Source: Alphaproteobacteria bacterium (GTDB taxonomy: Bacteria > Pseudomonadota > Alphaproteobacteria > Rickettsiales > JAFLCR01). Taken from it: a stretch of DNA of 8,250 nt. Positions 1-6,909 of this stretch are shown piece after piece (position 1 is the stretch's first letter; each line of letters begins with the position of its first letter). The notes below the pieces were generated by a model that did not search any database, was not told the DNA's origin, and saw nothing but the letters and a program-made list of their open reading frames with translations. The translations under genes were made by a program, and so were the position numbers. The DNA lies in the NCBI GenBank assembly GCA_017302755.1, contig JAFLCR010000101.1, positions 1-8,250 of the forward strand, in the 5' to 3' direction.

Positions 1-341
1 TCACCGGCATCCCCTCGCCCGCCGGGGCAGGGCTGGCGTTGGTGCCGATGATGGTGCAGTTCCATTTCGGCCTGGACACGAAGATTCCCGTTTCCTTCAT
101 GCTTGTTTATGTAGCGCTGGTGGGGCTTGGCATGGCGAGCCGCATCCCAACATTCTCGCTGAAGCGCATCAGCGTGCGCACCGAATCGGCGCTGCCGATC
201 ATGCTGCTGGCCGGGCTCGTGATCGCCTCGCTCGTTACCGAGCCATGGCTCACGCTGTGCGGGATCGGCGCGGTGTATGTAGCGAGCGTCCCCATCAGCA
301 TCGTAGCGCATTACCGGCTGCGGACGAAGACGTCAGCCTAA
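1..341 (+). CDS. pssA: CDP-diacylglycerol-serine O-phosphatidyltransferase, C-terminal part (5' end outside window)
   Basis: This is the 3' end of an open frame that enters the window at its left edge (codons in phase from position 3) and stops at TAA 339-341; about 112 residues are visible. It begins with a GIPSPAGAGLALVPM segment, the Gly-Pro-Ser-Pro-Ala signature that follows the catalytic region in PssA-type CDP-alcohol phosphatidyltransferases. Hydrophobic membrane segments and a short basic tail (YRLRTKTSA) follow. The family joins serine to CDP-diacylglycerol at the inner membrane to make phosphatidylserine, the precursor of phosphatidylethanolamine. The catalytic DGxxAR...GxxxDxxxD motif lies upstream of the window and cannot be checked. 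The last 9 bp overlap the end of the convergent SemiSWEET gene. The in-frame TTG at 39 is internal, not the start. Family assignment is fairly sure; the full gene is not visible. Confidence 0.85.
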   Translation, partial: TGIPSPAGAGLALVPMMVQFHFGLDTKIPVSFMLVYVALVGLGMASRIPTFSLKRISVRTESALPIMLLAGLVIASLVTEPWLTLCGIGAVYVASVPISIVAHYRLRTKTSA

Positions 342-581
342 CCGGATCTTCATCGCCAGGATCGTCAGGGAAAGCACCAGCGTCACGCAGTTGGCGACGA
401 TGATCGGCCACGACATCAGCATCAGCCCGTAAATCAGCCACAGGAACACGCCGGCGCTGAAGGTGGCATACATGGCAAGCGAGATGCTGCGCGTGTCGCG
501 GGTGCGGATCACCTTGATCGTCTGTGGCAGGAAGGCGGTGGTGGTAAGAAAGGCGGCGATGCTGCCGATGAGCTGTTCCAT
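333..581 (-). CDS. SemiSWEET sugar transporter (PQ-loop/MtN3 family)
   Basis: This 82-aa protein has the length and layout of bacterial SemiSWEETs: three transmembrane helices that work as a homodimer to form a sugar facilitator in the inner membrane. Visible hallmarks are the PQ-loop motif (Pro19-Gln20, followed by TIKVIRTRDTRSIS) at the end of helix 1, Trp48 in helix 2 and Asn64 (in IIVANCVTL) in helix 3. The Trp and Asn fall where SemiSWEET structures place the substrate-pocket pair. The ATG overlaps the stop of the preceding GT-C gene by one base (TGATG), so translation is probably coupled, and the gene is the last of a four-gene minus-strand block. The sugar carried cannot be told from sequence; family members move mono- or disaccharides down gradients. 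Its 3' end overlaps pssA tail-to-tail, leaving no room for a separate terminator. Confidence 0.9.
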   Translation of the reverse strand: MEQLIGSIAAFLTTTAFLPQTIKVIRTRDTRSISLAMYATFSAGVFLWLIYGLMLMSWPIIVANCVTLVLSLTILAMKIRLG

Positions 582-2377
582 CAGGGTTCCTTGATCTCGA
601 AAAGATAGTACCCCGCCTGTGCCTGCGCCTGGGTGCGGGGAAGCAGGGTCATCCAGGATGGTATATCGCTGGCAAAGAGCTTGTCCAGGAACGGGCGCGG
701 AGGTTTTTGCCCTTTCTGCTGCGGATCGGCATAGGGCACGAAGAGCGCGTCGCAGACCATCAGCAACGTGACGCGGTGGCGGCGCAGCACCTCCCTCGCC
801 TCCTCTGCGGTTTGCGCGTAGGTGACGGTGCTTAAGTCGATGAGCCCGTCGGCGCGGCGATGATAGTCCCAGGTCAGCGCGCTGGCATGCGGCGTCCAGA
901 AGGGAACCTGCGTGGAAAGCATGAAAGGCAGTGTCAGGATGACATGGTTACCCGGCGGGAAATCGTTGCGGCGGATGGCGAGCAACCCCTGCGTCCGACA
1001 CGCAGCCTGACGCACCGCTTCCGGCCGTGCAGGCGCACCAGGCGCGAAGACATGCGCGGCGGCCACGCCCGCCATCAGGCACAGCACGAGCAATGCGAAG
1101 GCTGTCGGTTGCCGCACCGCCCAGCCGCCGGGAACATGCCGCCGGCATGCTTCCAGCCCGCCGGCGATGCAGAGCGCCAGCACGGGAACGGCGTAGGCGT
1201 GCCAGCGCAGCATGGAGAGCGCTAGGGCCGCGAACAGCGCCGCCATCAGGCCAATCAAGAGCCAGCCTGTGCGGTAGGCGGAATCCCGCATCGCGGCGAG
1301 CCAACCGATTGCCGCCAGCGCGCAGGAGGTGACGAACATGACGAACGGCGCGTCGCCGAGCTGGCGCATCGGCGCGGCTTCGGGGGTGTAGGTGCGCGTG
1401 TGCCACCAGGCGAGCGCGTCCGCCGCCGAGGCGGGGCCGTGCAGCAGGCCGGGAAAGATCGCGAGCAACGCGCCGCCGAGCGGCACGGCGGTCAGCGCAG
1501 CGAGTAAGCGCGCGCGGATGGAAGGCTTCGGCAACCGCAGCATCCCCCTTCCCCATGCTAAGCCCGCCGCCAGCACGGCAACATGCACTGGAGAGATCGT
1601 GTCGTAGGCAAGCACGCCCCAGCCGCGCGCGCCGTATTCGAGGGTTAGGAAAAGCGCGGCGCATGCCGTCGCGCTGGCGCAGATGCGGGCAAGAGCCTGC
1701 ATCAGGTTGCGGTCGCCACGCTTCAGCCAGCGAGCGCCGAGCCAGAACAGGCCCGCAACGCCCGCCACAAGAAATTCGGGGCTGATCCATAACCCAAGCG
1801 CCAGGGCCATACCGGCGAGAAGGTCGTATTTACGCACACCCGCGTCACACAGGAAACGCAGCCAGAACAGAAAACAGCATGCCAGCAGGCCGTGGTGATC
1901 GGCCCTGCCGGGCGCAAAACTGTCCTGCGTGAACGGCGACAGGATGAAAAGCAGGGCGCAGCCGAGAATGGAAAGCGCGGAGAGGTTCAACCGCCTTGCG
2001 ATAGCAGCGAGCGGTAACAGCGATAGCGACAACAGAACCGGATTGAGCCAGGTGGCCCAGAGAAACAACGCCTCCTTGAACGGCATGAAGGCGGAAAGCG
2101 GCAGCGCCCCGGCAAGCAGCAGCATGTCGAGCGGGCGAGTCCAGGGGGTTTCGAGCGCGTCGGGCACGCCGTAGCGGTCGATCTTGTGGTTGAACCAGTC
2201 GCCTGTCTCGTAAAGCTGGGTCACGATGGTGAGGCGCAGCCAAGCGTCCATGTCGGGAGAGCCGTAATGGCCTCTGTCGGGCGACCAGCCGCGCGTGCCC
2301 CAGGCAACGAGCGCGGTGCAAAGCATGGAAAGCGCGAGCAGCGCCGCAAGTGAGGTGAAAAGACGCCGCCGCGTCAT
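581..2377 (-). CDS. Multi-spanning GT-C-like membrane protein (STT3-related features)
   Basis: A 598-aa polytopic inner-membrane protein with roughly 11-13 predicted hydrophobic helices over residues 5-445, then a soluble C-terminal domain of about 150 residues. After the first helix, a periplasmic loop carries PDMDAWLRL (Asp42, Asp44), and residues ~157-162 read GRADHH. This resembles the first-loop acidic motif and the second-loop Asp/His motif of GT-C glycosyltransferases such as STT3/PglB/AglB, which use lipid-linked sugar donors. The C-terminal domain has a WDYHRRADGLID stretch (~502-513). I recall a similar YHR..G motif in related alphaproteobacterial membrane proteins, some labelled 'AcrB/AcrD/AcrF family', probably because they neighbour RND genes; this protein is not itself an RND pump. 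Its ATG overlaps the permease stop (ATGA), suggesting coupled translation. Donor and acceptor are unknown. GT-C membership is probable; oligosaccharyltransferase activity is not shown. Confidence 0.72.
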   Translation of the reverse strand: MTRRRLFTSLAALLALSMLCTALVAWGTRGWSPDRGHYGSPDMDAWLRLTIVTQLYETGDWFNHKIDRYGVPDALETPWTRPLDMLLLAGALPLSAFMPFKEALFLWATWLNPVLLSLSLLPLAAIARRLNLSALSILGCALLFILSPFTQDSFAPGRADHHGLLACCFLFWLRFLCDAGVRKYDLLAGMALALGLWISPEFLVAGVAGLFWLGARWLKRGDRNLMQALARICASATACAALFLTLEYGARGWGVLAYDTISPVHVAVLAAGLAWGRGMLRLPKPSIRARLLAALTAVPLGGALLAIFPGLLHGPASAADALAWWHTRTYTPEAAPMRQLGDAPFVMFVTSCALAAIGWLAAMRDSAYRTGWLLIGLMAALFAALALSMLRWHAYAVPVLALCIAGGLEACRRHVPGGWAVRQPTAFALLVLCLMAGVAAAHVFAPGAPARPEAVRQAACRTQGLLAIRRNDFPPGNHVILTLPFMLSTQVPFWTPHASALTWDYHRRADGLIDLSTVTYAQTAEEAREVLRRHRVTLLMVCDALFVPYADPQQKGQKPPRPFLDKLFASDIPSWMTLLPRTQAQAQAGYYLFEIKEP

Positions 2378-5300
2378 GCGCCCCGGCGGCGCTGCCGCAA
2401 GCGTACGGCCAGGTTATGGCAGGCAAGCATCAAGCACGGGGTGAAGAGCAGCGTCAGCACCGTCGCGAAGGTAAGCCCGCCGGCGATGGAGGCGGAAAGC
2501 TGCGTCCACCATTGGCTCGACGGCGCGCCAACGGTAATTTCGCGGGCATAAAAATTGATGTTCACGCCGAAGACCATCGGCAGCAGGCCCAGCACCGCCG
2601 TGGCGGCGGTGAGCAGGATTGGGCGCAGGCGCTGCACGCCCGCGCGCATCAGCGCGTCGCGCATGGTGTGGCCTTCCTCGCGCAGGTGCTTGAAGGTGTC
2701 GAGCAGGATGATGTTGTTGTTCACCACGATCCCCGCCAGCGCGATGATGCCCATGCCGCACATCACGATGCCGAAAGGCTGCTGCGTGACGAGCAGGCCC
2801 AGCAGCACGCCGCCGGTTGAGAGAAACACCGCCGACATGATCGCCGCCGTCTGCCCGGCGCTGTTGAACTGGGTCAGGATGATGAGCACCATCAGGAAAA
2901 TCGCGGTGCTGAAGGCGCGCATCAGGAACTGGCCGGCTTCCTGCTGATCCTTGTCTTCGCCTTTGAATACGACGTTGACGTCGGGGCTGATCTTGCCGGT
3001 TTTATAGGCGTCGAGCATCCAGGCGCGCATTTCCTGCACCTTGGCATCGGCGAGCACGCCTGGCGCGAGGTCGGCTTTCACGTTGATCACGCGGCCGCTG
3101 GCGACGCGGCGGATGGCGCCGATCTTCTGCTTCGCGTCGCGCGTCACGAAATGGCCGATCGGCACCTGGCCGTCGGGCGTGGCCACGCGCAGGCGGTCGA
3201 GCTGGCTTAAGGAACGGAATTCGGGCGGGAAGCGCACCATCACATCCACTTCGTCGTCGGCATCGTCGGGACGGTATTCGCCGGCCTTGAGGCCGTAAGT
3301 TACCAGGCGCACCACGCTGCCCACCATCGCCACGTTGACGTTGTAGCGGCCCGCCATTTCGCGGTCGACCGCCACCTGCCATTCAAGGGCGGGAAGCGGC
3401 AGGTCGTCTTCCACGTCGATCAGCCCTGCGGTTTCACGCATCTTCGCGGCAATGAGCACGGCGGCGGGGGCAATCATCTCGGGGCGGCGCGAGGTGATCT
3501 GCAGATGCACGGGCTTGCCGGAGCCTGGGCCTTCCTCCTGCTTGCGGGTTTCCAGGATGATGCCGGGAATATCCGCCGTGCGGGCGCGGATGTCTTCAAG
3601 GATTTTATCGGCCTTGCGGCGCACGCGCCAATCCTTCAGCTCCATCTGGATGATGCCGATCACGTCCTCGGCCGTCTGGTCGTCCTGCGGGAAGGTGCCG
3701 GAACGGGCGTAAAAAACTTTCACATCCTCGATGTCGTAGATGCGTTTCTCAACTTCGCGGACGATGCCGTCCTTCTCCAACGTCGAGAGGTTGCCGCGGG
3801 CTCGGACATAGGCGGAAACATTCTTCGGCTCTACGTCCGGGAAGAATTCGACGCCGGGACCAAACATGAAGAAGGCGGCATAAATGCCGATCAGCGCCGC
3901 CACGACAAGACCCACGAAGCGGCCGGGGCGGTCGAGCGCACGATCAAGCAGTCCCGCGTAGAAGCGGGTGAAACCGTGGAGATCGTTCAGATCCCCCTCC
4001 TCGCTGGCGCGGATGGCTTTCATCTCTTCCTCGCTCGCTTTTTTATCACGGCCATAGCGCGTGCCGAGCACGGGAAGGAAAATGAGCGCCATGACAAGCG
4101 AGCCGATGAGCGTCGCGTTCACCGTGATCGGCAGGTATTTCATGAATTGGCCGACAATGCCCGGCCAGAAAAGCAGCGGCCCGAACACCACGATGCGGGC
4201 CATGGTCGAATTCACCACCGGCCACAGCATGCGCTTGGCGGCCACCGCATAGGCTTCGCGGAAGCTCATGCCGTCGATCATGCGACGGTCCGCGTATTCG
4301 CAGACGACGATTGCGTCGTCCACCAGCATGCCCACCGCGAGGATGAGGCTGAAGAGCACCACGATGTTCGCCGTGTAGCCCATGAAGGAAAGCGCCAGGA
4401 TGCCGATGAGGAACGAGCCGGGAATGGCCAGGCTCACCAGCATCGCGCTGCGCGCGCCCATGACGGCGATGATCACCAGCGTCACCAGGATCACGGCGAA
4501 AATGACAGCGTTTTCCAGCTCCTCCACCATGTCGCGGATGTCCTGCGAGGTATCTTGCGAGTAGATGACGTTCACCCCGTCGAGGCCGGCGATCTTCCAT
4601 AAGCTCCGCTCTCCCTCGACCACGTCCTTCACGCGCTGCACGGTTTCAATGAGGTTGTGGCCGGTGCGCTTCTTCACCTCCAGCACCACGGCGGGCTGGC
4701 CGTTCACGCGGGCGAAGCTGGTGGGATCCTTGAAGGTGCGGCGCACTTCGGCGACGTCCTTCACGCGCACCACGGTGTTGTTGCCGCTGCGGATCGGGAG
4801 GTTCAGGAATTGTTGGGCGTTCTCAAGCAGGCCGGGCACTTTCACCGGATAGCTGCCGCCTGGCGTATCGAGCTGGCCGGCGGAAACGAGCAGGTTGTTG
4901 CTTTGCACCTGGTTGAAGACTTCCATCGCCGAGAGGCCGTAGCTCTCCAAGGTTTTGGGATCGATGAGCAGCTCCAGCACGTCTTCGCGGTCGCCGCCCA
5001 GCGAGACGCTCAGCACGCCCTGGGTGGCTTCGATCTTATCGCGCAGATCGCGGGCCAGGCGCACCAGGGCGCGCTCCTCCACCTGGCCGGTGAGAATCAC
5101 GTTCACCACCGGGAACTGGCTGAAGGTGATTTCCTGCACCAGCGGTTCGTCGGTGTCGGCGGGAAGGTCGGCCTTGGCCTCGTCCACTTTCGTGCGCACG
5201 TCGCGCAGCGCTTTTTCGTTATCGAAACCGGCCTCGAACTCCATCACCACCGAGGCGTGGCTTTCGCTGGCGAAGGAGCGCATCTCCTTCACGTTCTCCA

Positions 5301-5526
5301 CGCCTTTGAGCTTTTTTTCCATCGGGCGCAGCAGCAGGCGCTCGGCGTCCTGCGGCGAGATGCCCTCGTGGTGCATCGAGACGTAGATGATCGGAATGCG
5401 GACGTCGGGGTTCGATTCCTTCGGGATCTCGTGATAGGCGATGATGCCGGTGAGGAAAATCATGACGAGCAGCAGCATCACCGTACGGCTGCGGTCGAGG
5501 GCTGCATCGATGAGTGCGGCAATCAT
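2374..5526 (-). CDS. RND efflux transporter permease subunit (AcrB-like superfamily)
   Basis: At 1050 aa this is the normal length of a hydrophobe/amphiphile-type RND pump. TM1 is at ~15-31 and the first porter domain at ~35-335. TM2-TM6 at ~336-490 include AVGMLVDDAIVV, with the proton-relay pair Asp403-Asp404 in TM4. A cytoplasmic linker spans ~490-530, TM7 is at ~538-556, the second porter half at ~560-868, and TM8-TM12 at ~870-1035. In TM10 the Lys of E. coli AcrB (Lys940) is replaced by Asn (GIVVNNNIILLD, Asn936-938), as in many RND branches with a VVNN motif. It would use proton influx to move substrates into a periplasmic adaptor/outer-membrane channel; the substrate is unknown. The ATG at 5526 is the first possible start, because an in-frame TGA lies 6 nt upstream. 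No convincing Shine-Dalgarno sequence precedes it, since a palindromic repeat ends 4 nt upstream. The 3' end overlaps the GT-C gene by ATGA. Confidence 0.95.
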   Translation of the reverse strand: MIAALIDAALDRSRTVMLLLVMIFLTGIIAYHEIPKESNPDVRIPIIYVSMHHEGISPQDAERLLLRPMEKKLKGVENVKEMRSFASESHASVVMEFEAGFDNEKALRDVRTKVDEAKADLPADTDEPLVQEITFSQFPVVNVILTGQVEERALVRLARDLRDKIEATQGVLSVSLGGDREDVLELLIDPKTLESYGLSAMEVFNQVQSNNLLVSAGQLDTPGGSYPVKVPGLLENAQQFLNLPIRSGNNTVVRVKDVAEVRRTFKDPTSFARVNGQPAVVLEVKKRTGHNLIETVQRVKDVVEGERSLWKIAGLDGVNVIYSQDTSQDIRDMVEELENAVIFAVILVTLVIIAVMGARSAMLVSLAIPGSFLIGILALSFMGYTANIVVLFSLILAVGMLVDDAIVVCEYADRRMIDGMSFREAYAVAAKRMLWPVVNSTMARIVVFGPLLFWPGIVGQFMKYLPITVNATLIGSLVMALIFLPVLGTRYGRDKKASEEEMKAIRASEEGDLNDLHGFTRFYAGLLDRALDRPGRFVGLVVAALIGIYAAFFMFGPGVEFFPDVEPKNVSAYVRARGNLSTLEKDGIVREVEKRIYDIEDVKVFYARSGTFPQDDQTAEDVIGIIQMELKDWRVRRKADKILEDIRARTADIPGIILETRKQEEGPGSGKPVHLQITSRRPEMIAPAAVLIAAKMRETAGLIDVEDDLPLPALEWQVAVDREMAGRYNVNVAMVGSVVRLVTYGLKAGEYRPDDADDEVDVMVRFPPEFRSLSQLDRLRVATPDGQVPIGHFVTRDAKQKIGAIRRVASGRVINVKADLAPGVLADAKVQEMRAWMLDAYKTGKISPDVNVVFKGEDKDQQEAGQFLMRAFSTAIFLMVLIILTQFNSAGQTAAIMSAVFLSTGGVLLGLLVTQQPFGIVMCGMGIIALAGIVVNNNIILLDTFKHLREEGHTMRDALMRAGVQRLRPILLTAATAVLGLLPMVFGVNINFYAREITVGAPSSQWWTQLSASIAGGLTFATVLTLLFTPCLMLACHNLAVRLRQRRRGA

Positions 5527-5536
5527 TAGTCGTCAT

Positions 5537-5567
5537 GGCCCGAGTTGGCGAAGCCAACTATAGGGCC
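5537..5567. repeat. Hairpin 1 of the compound palindrome
   Basis: GGCCC (5537-5541) pairs with GGGCC (5563-5567), and AGTTGGC (5543-5549) pairs with GCCAACT (5553-5559), around a GAA loop (5550-5552). G5542 faces ATA (5560-5562) as an internal bulge. In the minus-strand mRNA the stem ends 10 nt before the permease ATG, where the ribosome-binding site would normally be. No T-tract follows it in the transcribed direction, so it does not look like an intrinsic terminator. Confidence 0.8.
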
Positions 5568-5593
5568 ATCCAGCATATTGGCGCGAATCTGGA

Positions 5594-5628
5594 TCCCCCT
5601 ATAGTTTTGCTGTGCAAAACTCGGGGGA
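5594..5628. repeat. Hairpin 2 of the compound palindrome (inverted relative to hairpin 1)
   Basis: TCCCC (5594-5598) pairs with GGGGA (5624-5628), and AGTTTTGC (5603-5610) pairs with GCAAAACT (5614-5621), around a TGT loop (5611-5613). Read on the minus strand it shows the same CCCGAGTT ... AACTATAGGG frame as hairpin 1, with different but still complementary stem bases. It lies 28 nt past the adaptor stop codon on the transcribed strand, where it could protect the 3' end of an adaptor-only mRNA. Confidence 0.8.
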
Positions 5629-5655
5629 TGACGGAGAATGAGGCGGGCCGTCATA

Positions 5656-6819
5656 TTATGGTATCTCCGTATTTTCTTCTTTTGTTTTTTCCGGCTTTTC
5701 CTCCACCGCGTCCACCTTCTGACCGGCGGTGACAAATGCCTGGCCGCGGGTGATGAGTTTGAGCGGCGTGGATTCGCCGTTCTTCAGCGCAACCCACATG
5801 CCCTCGGGTGTATCTTCCAGAATCGTGACCGGTAGGAAGCGCACGGCGCCTTCGGCGTCCACGTCCTTGATGCCCACGGCGCCGTCCGTGCCGAGGCTTA
5901 AGGCCGAGGAGGGAATGCGGTAGGCTACCACTTCCTTCGCGGCGATCCGAAGCTCGGCGGTAAGACCGTCGGGGATTTTGAAAAGACCGTCCTCGCCACG
6001 CGGGTTCGTCACCGTCGCCTCGACACGGTAGGAGCGCGTCTTGCTGTCCGCCACCTGGCTTAAGAAGGTGAGCTTGCCGTTCGTCGTGAAATTATTGGCG
6101 AAAGCGACTTCGACCTCCGTGCCCTGCTCCAGCAGTTTCATATCCTGCTCCGAGGCCTGGCCGGCGACTTTCATCGGGTCGGGCTGGATGAAGGTGGCGA
6201 CCCAGGGGGTTTCCATCATCATCATCTGGCCGAGCGCATCGCCCAGCGACACGGTGATCTTATCCACCACCCCGTCGAAGGGCGCGCGGATGGTGGTGTG
6301 CGAAATATCCTGGTTGATCTGGGCGAGGTCGGCCTTGGCCTGCTCGTACATGGCTTCGGCATCCGCCGCGCCGACGCGGGGGGTGTAGCCCTTCTTCTGA
6401 AGCTCGCGGGCGGCTTTCACGGCGATCTCGGCCTGTTTCAGCTTGGCCTGGGCGCGGCGCTTCTGGGCGTCGCGATCGCGCATGTCGATCTGGACGATGG
6501 GGTCGCCCTTTTTGAGATATTGGCCTTCCTTGGCGGGAATGGCGATCACCGTGCCCGCCGTTTCGGCCAGAAGGCGGACCTTCTCGCTCGCTTCGGCATT
6601 GCCGTAAATGACCACCCGGCGCTGGCGTTTCTGCGGTTCCGTGGCCTGAACGGCCACTTTTACCGGCTGAAGGGCCGGTTTGCCGAGCTGGCTGTCGGGG
6701 TGCGGAGGACGAAAGATGCCGGAAAGCATCCACAGGCCCACCACAACCGAAATTCCCAATATAACTCTGCCTGTTACGGTTTTAGGCAGACGCCGACGCA
6801 CAGAGGGGGTAAAAGCCAT
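5656..6819 (-). CDS. RND efflux periplasmic adaptor (membrane fusion protein)
   Basis: This 387-aa protein is the expected partner of the downstream RND permease. A basic N-terminus (RRRLPK) and one hydrophobic segment at ~17-36 indicate an inner-membrane anchor rather than a lipoprotein; no lipobox Cys is visible. The split lipoyl/barrel-sandwich domain is recognisable as GTVIAIPAKEGQYLKKGDPIV (~89-109) and TTIRAPFDGVVDKITVSLGD (~175-194). They flank a charged helical hairpin (~112-172, rich in Lys, Ala and Gln) that would dock to an outer-membrane channel. A beta-barrel (~205-292) and a membrane-proximal domain (~293-370) follow. The tail is highly charged (EEKPEKTKEENTEIP). It is the first gene of the minus-strand block. 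The ATG at 6819 has only a poor Shine-Dalgarno match (GACCC then TTTT). The stop codon is followed by the palindromic repeat, then the permease gene 129 nt away. Substrate is unknown. Confidence 0.93.
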   Translation of the reverse strand: MAFTPSVRRRLPKTVTGRVILGISVVVGLWMLSGIFRPPHPDSQLGKPALQPVKVAVQATEPQKRQRRVVIYGNAEASEKVRLLAETAGTVIAIPAKEGQYLKKGDPIVQIDMRDRDAQKRRAQAKLKQAEIAVKAARELQKKGYTPRVGAADAEAMYEQAKADLAQINQDISHTTIRAPFDGVVDKITVSLGDALGQMMMMETPWVATFIQPDPMKVAGQASEQDMKLLEQGTEVEVAFANNFTTNGKLTFLSQVADSKTRSYRVEATVTNPRGEDGLFKIPDGLTAELRIAAKEVVAYRIPSSALSLGTDGAVGIKDVDAEGAVRFLPVTILEDTPEGMWVALKNGESTPLKLITRGQAFVTAGQKVDAVEEKPEKTKEENTEIP

Positions 6820-6909
6820 AAAAGGGTCACAATAACGCTATAAAATGCCTGCAAATTCGGGCACGCGAGAGCGTATAGCACATCCGTTAAAATATAAGGA
6901 ATACAATCC
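6820..6909. promoter_or_regulatory. Divergent intergenic region (adaptor operon versus Nudix-like gene)
   Basis: Ninety bases separate two divergently read genes, so promoters for both should lie here or just inside the genes. The region is AT-richer than its surroundings. A 6-bp inverted pair GCTATA (6837-6842) / TATAGC (6874-6879) gives -10-like hexamers facing both ways, but no good -35 sits at 16-18 nt from either, so I do not name exact promoters. No efflux-type repressor gene is adjacent. The plus-strand gene has a Shine-Dalgarno-like AAGGA at 6896-6900, 9 nt before its ATG. Confidence 0.35.

Larger units (their letters stand above)
5531..5633. repeat. Compound palindrome of two inverted REP-like hairpins
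   Basis: A ~103-bp dyad bounded by CGTCAT (5531-5536) and its complement ATGACG (5628-5633). Each half is itself a hairpin, and the two halves are inverted copies of one unit: CGTCAT, C-rich stem with CCCGAGTT, trinucleotide loop, AACTATAGGG, ATCCAG. The inner ends are ATCCAG (5568-5573) and CTGGAT (5589-5594), around a 15-base centre. Stem sequences differ between the halves (AGTTGGC/GCCAACT versus AGTTTTGC/GCAAAACT), but pairing is kept in both. The asymmetric bulge (G on one side, ATA on the other) and a CTATAG hexamer are also preserved. The layout resembles dispersed REP/BIME or MITE-like elements with GTCAT...ATCCAG ends that I recall from proteobacterial genomes. No transposase is present. 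It lies between the adaptor and permease genes of one operon. Confidence 0.85.

Noticed and set aside
948..2426. Several minus-strand frames (948-1790, 1845-2426) overlapping the GT-C gene in another frame
   Set aside because: Arg/Ala-rich out-of-frame products of a GC-rich gene; the GT-C frame is continuous, has membrane helices and is coupled to its neighbours, so there is no sign of a frameshift.
3505..4602. 365-codon open frame on the plus strand opposite the RND permease
   Set aside because: It is antisense to a well-conserved RND gene with intact motifs. Its product is rich in His, Ala, Asp and Arg, typical of a frame opposite GC-rich coding DNA, with no recognisable domain.
4657..5529. 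290-codon open frame on the plus strand opposite the RND N-terminal half
   Set aside because: His/Gly/Ala-rich low-complexity product fully inside the permease gene; no ribosome-binding site or domain pattern.
5531..5633. Intrinsic terminator between adaptor and permease genes
   Set aside because: Both hairpins lack a following T-tract in the transcribed direction and the downstream gene has no evident promoter, so a REP-like element fits better.
5531..5633. CRISPR array or riboswitch
   Set aside because: Only two units, in inverted orientation, with no regular spacers; no known riboswitch core is recognisable.
6820..6909. Exact divergent promoters using TATAGC-like -10 boxes
   Set aside because: No acceptable -35 hexamer at the right spacing on either strand, so only the region is reported.
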